Source: Geobacter argillaceus (GTDB lineage: Bacteria > Desulfobacterota > Desulfuromonadia > Geobacterales > DSM-12255). Taken from it: a DNA stretch of 64,000 bases. Below are positions 18,366 through 26,820 of the stretch, piece after piece. The position numbers were made by a program, and so were the translations under genes. How positions within the stretch are numbered: position 1 is the first letter of the stretch; every line of letters begins with the position of its first letter. The notes below the pieces were generated by a model. That model was not told the origin of the DNA. It saw nothing but the letters and a program-made list of their open reading frames with translations, and ran no database searches. The stretch covers positions 19,354 to 83,353 of the forward strand of contig NZ_VLLN01000020.1 in assembly GCF_007830735.1 (NCBI RefSeq). Reading direction: 5' to 3'.

Positions 18366-19145
18366 TCAGCCTATCCGGACGGCAAGCATGGAGACCGAGC
18401 CCCCATCCACCCCCTCGACCGGAAAACTGACGGGGTCATCTTTCCTGCGAAGCCCAAGCACGTAGAGTAGCGGCAGGTAGTGGTCAGGGGTCGGAACCGA
18501 GAGCATGGCGTCACGGCCAAGCCCCTCGTACGCGACAAGGGGGGCATCGTCCCCTGCGAGCAGCAGATCCCGCGCCCGCTTCTCGAATCGCACGGCCCAG
18601 TCATAGGCATTGACTCCATCCCTTCCCCAGGCGTAGGAGTGCAGATTGTGCACGAGATTGCCGCTGCCGGCGACCAAAACCCCCTCCTCTCGCAGCGGTG
18701 CGAGCCGTTTACCCAGTTCATAGTGGAAGGTGGAAGGCTGCCTCTCGTCGATGGCAAGTTGCACGACGGGAATATCGGCATCGGGAAAGACGTGGGTCAG
18801 CACCGACCAGGTACCGTGATCAAGCCCCCAGCTTTCGTCGAGCTCCACCGGCAACGGGGAAAGGAGATCCCTGACACGCCGGGCAAGCTCCGGACTGCCG
18901 GGTGCGGGATAGGCGACCTCGTACAACTCTTGCGGGAAGCCGCCAAAATCGTGGATGGTGGGGGGAGCAGCATTGATCGTCACCCCGCAGCCCGGAATGT
19001 ACCAGTGAGCGGAGACGGCAAGGATGGCGCGGGGACGGGGAATGGATCTGCCGATGGCTCGCCACCCCTCGGTGTAGACGTTTTTCGACACGGCATTCAT
19101 CGGGTTGCCGTGTCCGAAGAAGATGGCTGGCATCAGGTCAGTCAT
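18366..19145 (-). CDS. DODA/LigB-type extradiol ring-cleavage dioxygenase (YgiD-like)
   Basis: A 259-aa class III extradiol dioxygenase. Zn/Fe ligand motifs are FFGHGNPMNA near the N-terminus, SAHWYIPG, and LSWGLDHGTWSVL-like text (ESWGLDHGTW). The C-terminal histidine is in TPDHYLPLLYVLG. YgiD-type enzymes cleave DOPA or related catechols. The start lies nine bases after the OsmC gene stop, so they are tightly co-transcribed. Substrate is not determinable from sequence. Confidence 0.9.
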   Translation of the reverse strand: MTDLMPAIFFGHGNPMNAVSKNVYTEGWRAIGRSIPRPRAILAVSAHWYIPGCGVTINAAPPTIHDFGGFPQELYEVAYPAPGSPELARRVRDLLSPLPVELDESWGLDHGTWSVLTHVFPDADIPVVQLAIDERQPSTFHYELGKRLAPLREEGVLVAGSGNLVHNLHSYAWGRDGVNAYDWAVRFEKRARDLLLAGDDAPLVAYEGLGRDAMLSVPTPDHYLPLLYVLGLRRKDDPVSFPVEGVDGGSVSMLAVRIG

Positions 19146-19154
19146 TGAAAACCT

Positions 19155-19580
19155 CTATATCGTCAGCGTCGCGTCCATGGTGATGGTTGTGTTCAAAAGC
19201 CGTGAAATGGGGCAACCCGCCTTGGCGTCCTGCGCCAGTTTGGCAAATCTCTCCGGGGTGGCCCCCGGTATGGTGGCGATGACCTCCAGATGGCTTTCGG
19301 TGACGGTCCAGCCCTGGTCTCGGTTCTCGAAGGTCACCGTGGCGGTCGTGGCGATCTTTTCCGGGGTAAGTCCGGCACTGCCAAGCTGGGCCGAGAGTGC
19401 CATGGAAAAACAGGCGGCATGGGCAGCGGCGACCAGTTCTTCCGGATTGGTGCCGATCCCGCTCTCGAAGCGGGTGCCGAACGAATACTGAGTCTGTGAG
19501 AGTACGCCGCTTTCCGTCGAGATGGTACCTTTCCCGTCCTTGAGAGTGCCTTTCCATTCGGCCGAAGCTTTTCGTTTCAT
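19155..19580 (-). CDS. osmC: OsmC-family organic hydroperoxide reductase
   Basis: A 141-aa OsmC-like peroxidase with the two reactive cysteines in VAAAHAACFSMALS and KAGCPISRLL, plus the hallmark FGTRFESGIGTNPEELV. It reduces organic hydroperoxides with thiol donors. ATG at 19580 has AAGGAG eight bases upstream; the open frame continues upstream without support. It lies in the nine-gene redox stress operon. Confidence 0.92.
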   Translation of the reverse strand: MKRKASAEWKGTLKDGKGTISTESGVLSQTQYSFGTRFESGIGTNPEELVAAAHAACFSMALSAQLGSAGLTPEKIATTATVTFENRDQGWTVTESHLEVIATIPGATPERFAKLAQDAKAGCPISRLLNTTITMDATLTI

Positions 19581-19698
19581 GTAAATCTCCTTATGTGTGG
19601 TGAACATGAAAATGGCTTTGCGCGGTAGGAGTCCATCACTCGTGCCGAATAGGCCAGTTCCTGATATCACGCGCCTGTTCCCGGAATGCGATCAAAAG

Positions 19699-20604
19699 TC
19701 ATGGTCTGCGCGCCACGACAAACAACTCCAGGCTGATCATGTCATGCACCAAATGCATCCCAAGATGTTCGAACATCCTGCACGAGCCGTAGCAGATATT
19801 CCAGAGGGTACGGTCGATGTCGAAGGCCGCATGGGCCTGGATGCTACCATCCTGCTGCGGAGCGACTGTGGCCGGGAAACTGATCGGCCGGGTCACGTCC
19901 TTGATTGTCAGCTCACCAGTGACAATCCCTTGGGGCGCTTCCGGCGAAGCCCCTACCTGCGCTTCCCATCCGTTCAGTGTGAACGAGGAGGTCGGATAAC
20001 GTTCAACCGCGAAGAAGTCATCTGAAATGAGATGTCTTATCAGCATATCACGCCAGCCAGGGTCCTGCAGATCAAGATTGGAAATCGTCGTCATATCCAG
20101 CACGATGTTTCCCGTTGACAGTTTCCCGTTGGCAATGACCAGCTCTCCCGCCTGGATGGTGATGCGGCCATAGTGACGTTTGTTGAGGTTGCGGCCGATC
20201 CACTCCAGTGTGCTTTTTTCGTTGTCGATCCGGTAGGTGCCGTCCCGCAGCTCCGGTTCGGTCACAAAAGCCTGCTCATCGGCCTCCACCGGCAGACCTG
20301 CGTCGCGCCAGGCAGCAAGCCCCCCGGAAAGGATGGAAACATCAGCGTACCCTGCCTGAAGCAGCCGTTCGCGTGCCAACTCGGCCGACCTTGTTGTGCC
20401 GGTGGCATCGTAGACTATCAGTTCAGTATCACGATCAGGGACTTGTTCGGCTATATGGTCGAGAAATACCATCTCGTAGATACAGACGTTTTTGGCACCT
20501 GCCACATGGCGGATGGCGTACTCTTCCGGCGTCATCACATCGATTACCACCGCACCGGCGTCGATGCGGTGTACCAGTTCGTTGCAGGACAAGATAACAC
20601 TCAT
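19699..20604 (-). CDS. Rhodanese-YceI fusion protein with degenerate rhodanese site
   Basis: A 301-aa cytoplasmic protein (no signal peptide). Residues about 1-115 form a rhodanese domain: VIDVMTPEEYAIRHVAGAKN and SILSGGLAAWRDAGLPVE. The active-site loop, however, reads LIVYDATGTTRSAEL, with Asp where the sulfur-carrying Cys should be, so sulfurtransferase activity is unlikely. Residues about 125-300 form a YceI barrel (GTYRIDNEKSTLEWIGRNLN, DLQDPGWRDMLIRHLISDDF). The ATG at 20604 is nine bases after AAAGGAG. YceI domains are usually periplasmic, so a cytoplasmic fusion is unusual; it may bind a hydrophobic ligand. Confidence 0.85.
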   Translation of the reverse strand: MSVILSCNELVHRIDAGAVVIDVMTPEEYAIRHVAGAKNVCIYEMVFLDHIAEQVPDRDTELIVYDATGTTRSAELARERLLQAGYADVSILSGGLAAWRDAGLPVEADEQAFVTEPELRDGTYRIDNEKSTLEWIGRNLNKRHYGRITIQAGELVIANGKLSTGNIVLDMTTISNLDLQDPGWRDMLIRHLISDDFFAVERYPTSSFTLNGWEAQVGASPEAPQGIVTGELTIKDVTRPISFPATVAPQQDGSIQAHAAFDIDRTLWNICYGSCRMFEHLGMHLVHDMISLELFVVARRP

Positions 20605-20678
20605 TGTAATCAACTCCTTTCCTGATGAGGTCAGTCGTAATTAGTGGACATTTTCCGCCTGCTATCAATGCAGAAGTC

Positions 20679-21911
20679 TCATTTCGGCCGCGAGGTGGTC
20701 CCGATCCGCACCTCTCCTGTCAGGGTGCGGTGCACCGGACACCGCCCGGCGATCTCCAGCAAGCGCTGCCGTTGCGCCTCGTCCAACTCACCACGAAACT
20801 CCAGCTCCCGCTCTATACTATCGATCTGGCGGTTCTTCTCATCGCAGTCGCGGCAGTCTTCGGCGTGAACCTTTTGGTGAGAAAGCCGCACCACCACGTC
20901 CTCCAGCGGCCACCCCTTGCTGCGTGCATACGCCCGAAGCGTCATGCCGGTGCAGGCGCCAAGGGCGGCCAGCAGGTACTCGTATGGAGAAGGCCCCTCG
21001 TTGCCGCCGCCGAATTCTATAGGCTCGTCGGCTATCAGAGGGAAGCCGTTGGCGAACAGTTCGGTACGAAAGCTGTCCGCCGCGGTTCGTGCAGTAACAC
21101 GGGTATCGATAACCTCCGGCGGGGTACGGGAAGGAGTCGACGTATCGGGAAGCTCTAGGTAGCGACTGGCCCAGGCAGCGATGATTCCACCTGCATAGCG
21201 GGAGTCCCGGGCATCGGACAGAAGGTGGTCGGCCGAGTCAAGGGAAATGAAGCTCTTGGGGTGATGAGCGGTCCGGTAGATGTCGGCGGCGTTTTCAATC
21301 CCCACCACCTGGTCGCGGGGGGAGTGCATCACCAATAGTGCCGCCTTGAGCCGACGCAGCGTCTCGGCCGGTTGCTGAGACTCCAGGTCGTCCAGCAGGC
21401 TCTTGCGGATGGTGAACTCGCGGCCACTGATGCTGACAGTGGCTTGACCAGCCTCCTCGATCTGTTCCGTCGTCACTCCCAGCAGCCTTCGCACGTTGGC
21501 AGGGTCGAACGGAGCGGCGATGGTGACTACGACGGTCGTCGAGAGAATATCCACTGCGGCCGCCAGAACGGCCGCACCACCCAAGGAATGGCCGATGAGC
21601 AGCCGGGGGGCCTCATATTCACGCTCCAGAAAGCGGGCAGCCGCGACCAGATCACTCACCTCGGAGGAAAAGGTCGTCGCGGAGAAGTCCCCCTCGCTCT
21701 CCCCCAGGCCGGTAAAGTCAAAGCGCAACACGGCGATGCGCCTGCTGCTCAAGGCGCGCGAAATACTCACCACGGCCTTGAGGTCCTTGGAGCAGGTGAA
21801 GCAGTGAGCAAACAGGGCATAGGCCAGCGGCTGTTCGTCCTCGGGGAGTTCCAGCCTGGCGGCAATCAGTTCCCCCCGCCCATTGGGGAAAGTGATTTTC
21901 TTTGTGTTCAT
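20679..21911 (-). CDS. Bifunctional alpha/beta-hydrolase / OsmC protein
   Basis: A 410-aa fusion. Residues about 1-250 are a serine hydrolase: [14 protein letters not shown] (oxyanion region), nucleophile elbow [12 protein letters not shown], Asp in HSPRDQVV and His in SADHLLSD. Residues about 280-410 form an OsmC domain with peroxidatic Cys in [17 protein letters not shown], resolving Cys in [10 protein letters not shown], and an extra CRDC pair. This architecture is known in proteobacteria and may couple ester hydrolysis with peroxide reduction. ATG at 21911 follows GGGGG; the gene is 31 bases after the ADP-ribosylglycohydrolase gene. Confidence 0.92.
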   Translation of the reverse strand: MNTKKITFPNGRGELIAARLELPEDEQPLAYALFAHCFTCSKDLKAVVSISRALSSRRIAVLRFDFTGLGESEGDFSATTFSSEVSDLVAAARFLEREYEAPRLLIGHSLGGAAVLAAAVDILSTTVVVTIAAPFDPANVRRLLGVTTEQIEEAGQATVSISGREFTIRKSLLDDLESQQPAETLRRLKAALLVMHSPRDQVVGIENAADIYRTAHHPKSFISLDSADHLLSDARDSRYAGGIIAAWASRYLELPDTSTPSRTPPEVIDTRVTARTAADSFRTELFANGFPLIADEPIEFGGGNEGPSPYEYLLAALGACTGMTLRAYARSKGWPLEDVVVRLSHQKVHAEDCRDCDEKNRQIDSIERELEFRGELDEAQRQRLLEIAGRCPVHRTLTGEVRIGTTSRPK

Positions 21912-21942
21912 CAATACCCCCTGCTCTCTGGCCCGTGCAACG

Positions 21943-23025
21943 TTATGATTTTTCGATACCCGCTGCCAGCTCGTCGGCCAACGTGCGCAGGGTGGCGGAC
22001 TCTTCCAGGCCGTCCAGAAACCGTTGTGGAATTCGCGAAAGACCAACCTGAGCGCCAACAAGAGCGCCGGTCAGGATGGCGCGTGCCTGGTTTTGGCCGC
22101 CCCCATTGACAGCATGCAGCAGGGCGGATTCAAAGTCATCGTGAAAACGGGCCGCCAGGTAATAGGCCGCCGGTAGCTGGTGATAGATGGCACACGGCAT
22201 GCCATAAACGATTGACACTTTCCAGGCCGGTTCGATGCGAATGTCCGGGTCCGCAGAGGCTGCAGCCATATAGGACGGGGTCAGCAGGGCATCCGGAGAG
22301 GCAAACCTCCCGGCGCGAGGCGGGTCAGGATCACCGGGGCGCGGTGGCTGTAGATTGTCGCTGGTAACCGCGTGGAAAGGAAGTGCTCCATCATGCACCA
22401 GTTTCATCAACGTGCCTGACAACCTGGTATCCAGAGTATGCCCTTGGACCAGCAGACCCAAAACTGATCCAAAGGCAACAGTCATTGACACCACCGTACC
22501 ATCGTTTTGGGTCAGGATGGTGTTACTGGTGATGGTGCTGGCCAATCGGGCAGGATCAAGGGCATAACGCACCGCCAAGGCCAAGGTGCGTTCGATTGCC
22601 TCTGTTGTGTCGGCGTGGCCTCCGGTCTGTCCCCAGGGCAGTTTCTGCTGTACCCTCCGTTGCCACAAGTCGCGAATCGACTGACTGGTATAGCCGCCTG
22701 GTCCGTTCATGGGGGTGCCGTCCAGTAATGGCAACAATTCTTCATCCATACGTCGACAAAAATCCGCTTCATCGTACTGTCCGCACACAACCAGCGAACG
22801 TAGCGTTAATTTCAGGATACAACCGGCCTGGGAAAGTTGTCCGGCCTTTAGTCCGGCGTGGTAGCGGTCAGGTTGGGGATCGGTATAGCCGTTGATCCAC
22901 TCGCCGTAGTCGCGGCGCAACTCGGCAAGATCGTAATACCAGTGCGGCCCGAGACCCAGTGCATCGCCGATAAAGGCACCCATTATTGCACCGGCGGCGC
23001 GGTCCTTGATGGTTATGTCTGACAT
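21943..23025 (-). CDS. ADP-ribosylglycohydrolase-fold protein, probably inactive
   Basis: A 360-aa member of the DraG / J1-crystallin fold (GAIMGAFIGDALGLGPHWYY at the N-terminus; NPILTQND-like core NTILTQNDGTVVSMTVAFGS). Active DraG enzymes bind two metal ions through a TDDT motif and a late GGDxDT motif. Here the first region reads SQAGCILKLTLRSL and the late one NGGGQNQARAILTGALVGAQ, so the acidic ligands are missing. J1-crystallins show similar loss. It may be a structural or binding protein. ATG at 23025 has AGGAG upstream. No nitrogenase genes are nearby. Confidence 0.8.
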   Translation of the reverse strand: MSDITIKDRAAGAIMGAFIGDALGLGPHWYYDLAELRRDYGEWINGYTDPQPDRYHAGLKAGQLSQAGCILKLTLRSLVVCGQYDEADFCRRMDEELLPLLDGTPMNGPGGYTSQSIRDLWQRRVQQKLPWGQTGGHADTTEAIERTLALAVRYALDPARLASTITSNTILTQNDGTVVSMTVAFGSVLGLLVQGHTLDTRLSGTLMKLVHDGALPFHAVTSDNLQPPRPGDPDPPRAGRFASPDALLTPSYMAAASADPDIRIEPAWKVSIVYGMPCAIYHQLPAAYYLAARFHDDFESALLHAVNGGGQNQARAILTGALVGAQVGLSRIPQRFLDGLEESATLRTLADELAAGIEKS

Positions 23026-23116
23026 TTTTGGTCTCCTGCGTCTCCGATCAGTGAATAAGATCGGAGAGTCGCCCATGTATATTACTTCACCAATGGGCAC
23101 GAAACCGCCTAAGTGC

Positions 23117-24988
23117 TCAGAACGCGAAGCAATCGCAGCCGAAGCCCCAGAAGTCACTGTAACGGGGTGCCCCGGCTTTACAGCCGACCTCGAGCTGGTG
23201 GGCCGCATGACGGCAGCCGTGCGCACGGCATTCGGCGGAGTGCTGGTGCTGAGGGGCCGGGACACCGTGCCGAGCGGCTTTGCGCATGTCCAATGGCGCG
23301 CCGTACCCGCCATACACCTTTATGGGTGACCATTCCGGCAGTACCGGCAGCGGAACCGGGTCAAGGCTGGAAAATTCCGCGGCGCCGTAGACAACCTTCC
23401 CGTCAACGATGGTCAGGACGGACTCGATCCCCTTGATGCTCTCTTCCGGCACCGAGAAGTAATCCGCGGTGAGCGCGGTGACATCCGCCAGCTGGCCGAC
23501 GGCAATGGCCCCCTTTCTGCCGTTTTCACCTGAAAACCAGCTGCTCCCCTGGGTATAGAGCTGCAATGCCTCCTCCCGGCTGAGGCGGTTTGCTCCGGAA
23601 TACAAGGGGGCACCGCCGACAGTCTTACCGGAAACCAGCCAGTAAAGGGCAAGCCAGGGGTTATAGCTGGACACGCGTGTTGCATCGGTGCCCGCTCCCA
23701 CGGGAATGCCGAGATCAAGCATTTTTCGAACCGGAGGAGTCTGCTCCGTTGCCTGCTTCCCGTAACGGTCCAGGAAATACTCGCCCTGGAAGGCCATGCG
23801 GTTCTGGATGGCAATGCCGCCCCCCAAGGCCTTAACCCGTTCCAGGCTGCGGTCGGAGATGGTTTCGCAATGGTCGAAGAACCACTTTGTCCCGTTGAAG
23901 GGAATCTCGCGGTTCACCTCTTCGAACACGTCCGACATGCGGGAGATGCTCTCGTCATAGGTGGCGTGAATGCGGAACGGCCACTTGTTGGCAGCCAGCA
24001 GCGACACGACCTCTTTCAGGTCCTTTTCCAGGTTGGACGGGAGGTCGGGACGGGGTTCCAGGAAATCTTCGAAATCCGCCGCCGAGTACACCAGCATCTC
24101 TCCGGCGCCGTTGCAGCGGTAGAAATCGTCACCCGTGCCGGGTGCGGTCAACTTCATGCAGCGCTGGAAATCTTCTTTTTCCTCTTTGGGCTTTTGCGTG
24201 AAAATGTTGTAGGCCATGCGCACGGTCATTTCGCCCCGCTTGTGCAGTTCCTCGATGATGGCATAGTCATCCGGGTAGATTTGCGATCCGCCCCCCGCGT
24301 CCACCAGGCTGGTGAGGCCAAGGCGATTCAGTTCGCGCATGAAGTGACGCGAAGAGTTCATCTGATGTTCGGGCGGCAGCTTGGGCTGCTTGCCGACGGT
24401 GGCGTACAGAATGCCGGCGTTAGGCCGGGCAATGAGCAGTCCGGTGGGATTGCCATGTTTGTCGCGCTGGATCTCGCCAGCGGGCGGATTCGGGGTGTCC
24501 TTGGTGTAGCCACAGGCGCGCAGCGCGGCCTGGTTCAATATGCCGCGGCAATAAAGATGCAGGACGAAGACCGGCGTATCGGGGGCGACGGCGTTGATCT
24601 CATCGAGCGTGGGCATGCGCCGTTCGGCGAACTGGAATTCGCTCCAGCCGCCGATGACCCGGACCCATTGGCCGGGAGGCGTGCGCTCTGCCTGCTCTTT
24701 CAACATGCGCAAGCCGTTGGCGAGAGAGGGGATGCCATCCCAGCGCAGCTCCAGGTTGTAGCTGAGCCCGCCACGGATGACGTGCATATGCGAATCGTTG
24801 AGACCGGGTATGACCCGCCGCCCCTTGAGGTCGATCCTCCTGGTTTTGTCGGTGGCGCTGCCGAGGAGTTCTTCCCCCCCGATGGCGGTTATGCGTCCTC
24901 CGGTCATAGCCACGGCCGAGACCAGGGGGTGGGTATTATCGAGGGTGGTGATCTTTCCGTTGTATAACATCAAGTCGGGTGCATTCAT
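23117..24988 (-). CDS. Amidohydrolase, YtcJ-like, with an odd C-terminal tail
   Basis: A 623-aa metal-dependent hydrolase of the amidohydrolase superfamily. The HxH metal site is GLNDSHMHVIRGG; later motifs include WFFDHCETISD (His ligand), VGAGTDATRVSSYNPW (catalytic Asp) and the composite-domain ends LMLYNGKITTLDN and LTIVDGKVVYG. YtcJ-type enzymes act on amides, esters or lactones; the substrate is unknown. The tail after about residue 575 is His/Cys/Ala-rich (HQHSAECRAHGCRHAAHQLE), unusual for the family and possibly metal-binding. GGGAGG precedes the ATG at 24988. It lies 42 bases after the YcaC-like gene. Confidence 0.88.
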   Translation of the reverse strand: MNAPDLMLYNGKITTLDNTHPLVSAVAMTGGRITAIGGEELLGSATDKTRRIDLKGRRVIPGLNDSHMHVIRGGLSYNLELRWDGIPSLANGLRMLKEQAERTPPGQWVRVIGGWSEFQFAERRMPTLDEINAVAPDTPVFVLHLYCRGILNQAALRACGYTKDTPNPPAGEIQRDKHGNPTGLLIARPNAGILYATVGKQPKLPPEHQMNSSRHFMRELNRLGLTSLVDAGGGSQIYPDDYAIIEELHKRGEMTVRMAYNIFTQKPKEEKEDFQRCMKLTAPGTGDDFYRCNGAGEMLVYSAADFEDFLEPRPDLPSNLEKDLKEVVSLLAANKWPFRIHATYDESISRMSDVFEEVNREIPFNGTKWFFDHCETISDRSLERVKALGGGIAIQNRMAFQGEYFLDRYGKQATEQTPPVRKMLDLGIPVGAGTDATRVSSYNPWLALYWLVSGKTVGGAPLYSGANRLSREEALQLYTQGSSWFSGENGRKGAIAVGQLADVTALTADYFSVPEESIKGIESVLTIVDGKVVYGAAEFSSLDPVPLPVLPEWSPIKVYGGYGAPLDMRKAARHGVPAPQHQHSAECRAHGCRHAAHQLEVGCKAGAPRYSDFWGFGCDCFAF

Positions 24989-25030
24989 GGCGTTGCCTCC
25001 CGGTCCTGTCTTTCAGCACTTGTTGTGGCA

Positions 25031-25684
25031 TCAGCGGCCAGCAGCCTTCCGGCTGGGGGGAGCGCCGTGCACCATGGTGTAGGCGTATTCGACACCCTGG
25101 CCGTACGCGCCGCAGTGCTCCTTCACCACCTCAATAACGGCGTCGTAGGTGTCCTTGCGTGCCCAGTCACGCTGGTATTCAAGGAGGACCTGCAAAGCAG
25201 TCATCGGTGCTGCGCCAGCCTGCTCGATGCGTCGCATGGCTGCATTGTGGGCGACAACGCTGGTTCCTCCCGAGGCATCTTCCACGGCATACACGTCATA
25301 ACCTGCCTTCAGTGCCTCCAGGGCCGGGAATGCCAGGCAGACTTCGGTCCAAAGGGCCGCCATGACCAGCTTCTTGCTCCCGGTAGCCTTCACTGCCGCT
25401 ACAAATTTCGTGTCCTCCCACGAGTTCATGGAACTCCGTTCGACCGGCTCCTGGTTGGGGAAGATGTCGAGGAGTTGCGGCCACATGTTGCCGGAGAAGC
25501 CTTTCGACTCCACAGTGGTGAGGATGGTGGGTACATTGAAGATTTTTGCCGCCTTGGCCAGTAGCATGACGTTATTAAAGAGGGTCTGCCGGTCGATGCT
25601 GGCAACGCCAAAGGCCATCTGGGGCTGAAAATCGATGAGGATGAGGGCCGAGTTCTGCGGATTGAGCAGTTCAGTGTAGTTCAT
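25031..25684 (-). CDS. YcaC-like isochorismatase-family hydrolase
   Basis: A 217-aa cysteine hydrolase. Triad residues are Asp in ALILIDFQPQMAFG, Lys in KATGSKKLVMAAL and Cys in WTEVCLAFPALEAL; FPNQEPVERSSMNSWED is typical of the YcaC group. Such enzymes cleave amides or isochorismate-like ethers; the substrate is unknown. ATG at 25684 with an AGGAGTCAC site. It is the first gene of a nine-gene minus-strand run to wrbA and is divergent from lysR 118 bases away, so LysR is the likely activator of the whole run. Confidence 0.9.
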   Translation of the reverse strand: MNYTELLNPQNSALILIDFQPQMAFGVASIDRQTLFNNVMLLAKAAKIFNVPTILTTVESKGFSGNMWPQLLDIFPNQEPVERSSMNSWEDTKFVAAVKATGSKKLVMAALWTEVCLAFPALEALKAGYDVYAVEDASGGTSVVAHNAAMRRIEQAGAAPMTALQVLLEYQRDWARKDTYDAVIEVVKEHCGAYGQGVEYAYTMVHGAPPSRKAAGR

Positions 25685-25739
25685 GATGTGACTCCTGTTC
25701 TGTGCAGCATCTTGATTCTTGTAATAAGTGTAGATTTGC

Positions 25740-25751
25740 AATTCATGAATT
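25740..25751. promoter_or_regulatory. 12-bp perfect palindrome in the ycaC-lysR gap
   Basis: AATTCATGAATT lies between the two divergent genes, 56 bases before the YcaC start. It may be part of the regulator footprint, or simply AT-rich spacer. Confidence 0.35.
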
Positions 25752-25774
25752 CAATCAACTAATTCCTTGACCCC

Positions 25775-25793
25775 CTATAACAAAAAGTTATAG
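25775..25793 (+). promoter_or_regulatory. LysR-type operator (T-N11-A palindrome)
   Basis: CTATAACaaaaaGTTATAG is a perfect 7-bp inverted repeat with a 5-base centre. It contains the T-N11-A core recognised by LysR-type regulators and lies just before the lysR start. It is a strong candidate for autoregulation and for activation of the divergent operon. Confidence 0.7.
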
Positions 25794-25802
25794 TTGATTG
25801 CC

Positions 25803-26678
25803 ATGGAACTTCGCCACCTCAGATACTTTGTCGCTGCCGCCGAAGAACTCAGTTTCAGCGGCGCGGCCAGGAAACTGCACATTTCCCAGCCGGCCATAAG
25901 TCGTATAATCCGGGAACTGGAATGTGAACTGGGGGTCAGTCTCTTTACCCGGGAACGGCTTGGTCTCCGCCTGACGCCAGCCGGAGAGCAGTTCCTTGTT
26001 AGTGCACGCAAAATAGTACGCGACTGCGAAGAAGCGGTGCATGCCCTGAAGTATCCTGTTAACTTGCGGCAGAAGCTGGTAGTGGGCTTTATCCCCACCG
26101 TACTCGGGTCTTTCCTGGGTGATGCTCTCAAGAAATTTCGGGGAAATCATCCAAGGGTAGAGTTAAGCGTACGTGACATGCTGCCGGGGGATCAGATTGC
26201 TGCCCTGCGCAACAGGGAGATTGATCTGGCCTTTGTCGGGAATCCCTGCGAGGAGTTGGATAACGAATTTGATATTCTGATAATACAGGAAATACCATTG
26301 CAAGCGGCACTACCGGCAACCCACCGGCTTGCCGGCGAGGTTGCGATTGATCTCAAGGATCTCGAACGGGATGCGTTTCTCGGCCTCGTCGAGGGGAAAT
26401 TCCCCGGCCGAAACCAGACGATCAGCAACGCCTGCATTAAGGCGGGGTTCAGACCGGTATTGACGCATAAGGCCAGCAGTCTCGTCGAGGTGGTGGGGAT
26501 GATCGGTGCAGGTATGGGCGTGTGTCTGATGCCGAGTGATGTCAGCAGCCAGCCACACCCCAATGTGGTGTTCGTTCCCCTGAACGACGATATAGAGCCT
26601 GTTCGCCTTGCCACCGTATGGCTTCCCGACAATAAGAATCCCGCTCTTCGCTATTTGCTGGAGTGTTTGAAAGACTGA
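25803..26678 (+). CDS. LysR-family transcriptional regulator
   Basis: A 291-aa LTTR. The N-terminal winged helix is MELRHLRYFVAAAEELSF and ARKLHISQPAISRIIRELE; the effector domain follows (KLVVGFIPTVLGSFL, DLAFVGNPCEELDNEFDILI, GAGMGVCLMPSDVS). The ATG at 25803 matches the conserved MELRHLRYF start; a TTG nine bases upstream is unlikely. It is divergent from the YcaC-to-WrbA run with an LTTR palindrome in the gap. The inducer is unknown; an aromatic, quinone or peroxide-related ligand would fit the target genes. Confidence 0.93.
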   Translation: MELRHLRYFVAAAEELSFSGAARKLHISQPAISRIIRELECELGVSLFTRERLGLRLTPAGEQFLVSARKIVRDCEEAVHALKYPVNLRQKLVVGFIPTVLGSFLGDALKKFRGNHPRVELSVRDMLPGDQIAALRNREIDLAFVGNPCEELDNEFDILIIQEIPLQAALPATHRLAGEVAIDLKDLERDAFLGLVEGKFPGRNQTISNACIKAGFRPVLTHKASSLVEVVGMIGAGMGVCLMPSDVSSQPHPNVVFVPLNDDIEPVRLATVWLPDNKNPALRYLLECLKD

Positions 26679-26820
26679 ACATTCGTGCGAAGAACCATGA
26701 ACCTGAATTCGACAGTTTACGAGGTCCTCCTTCGCTCCGATTCCCCTTCAGCTGTGGCTCTACGGCTCATTTCGCCGCAGCCGGGAACTCCCCGGGTTCA
26801 AACTACTCTCCGTCTTCCCC

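Noticed and set aside
21943..23025. Active DraG regulating nitrogenase
   Set aside because: Metal-ligand motifs are missing and there are no nif or draT genes nearby.
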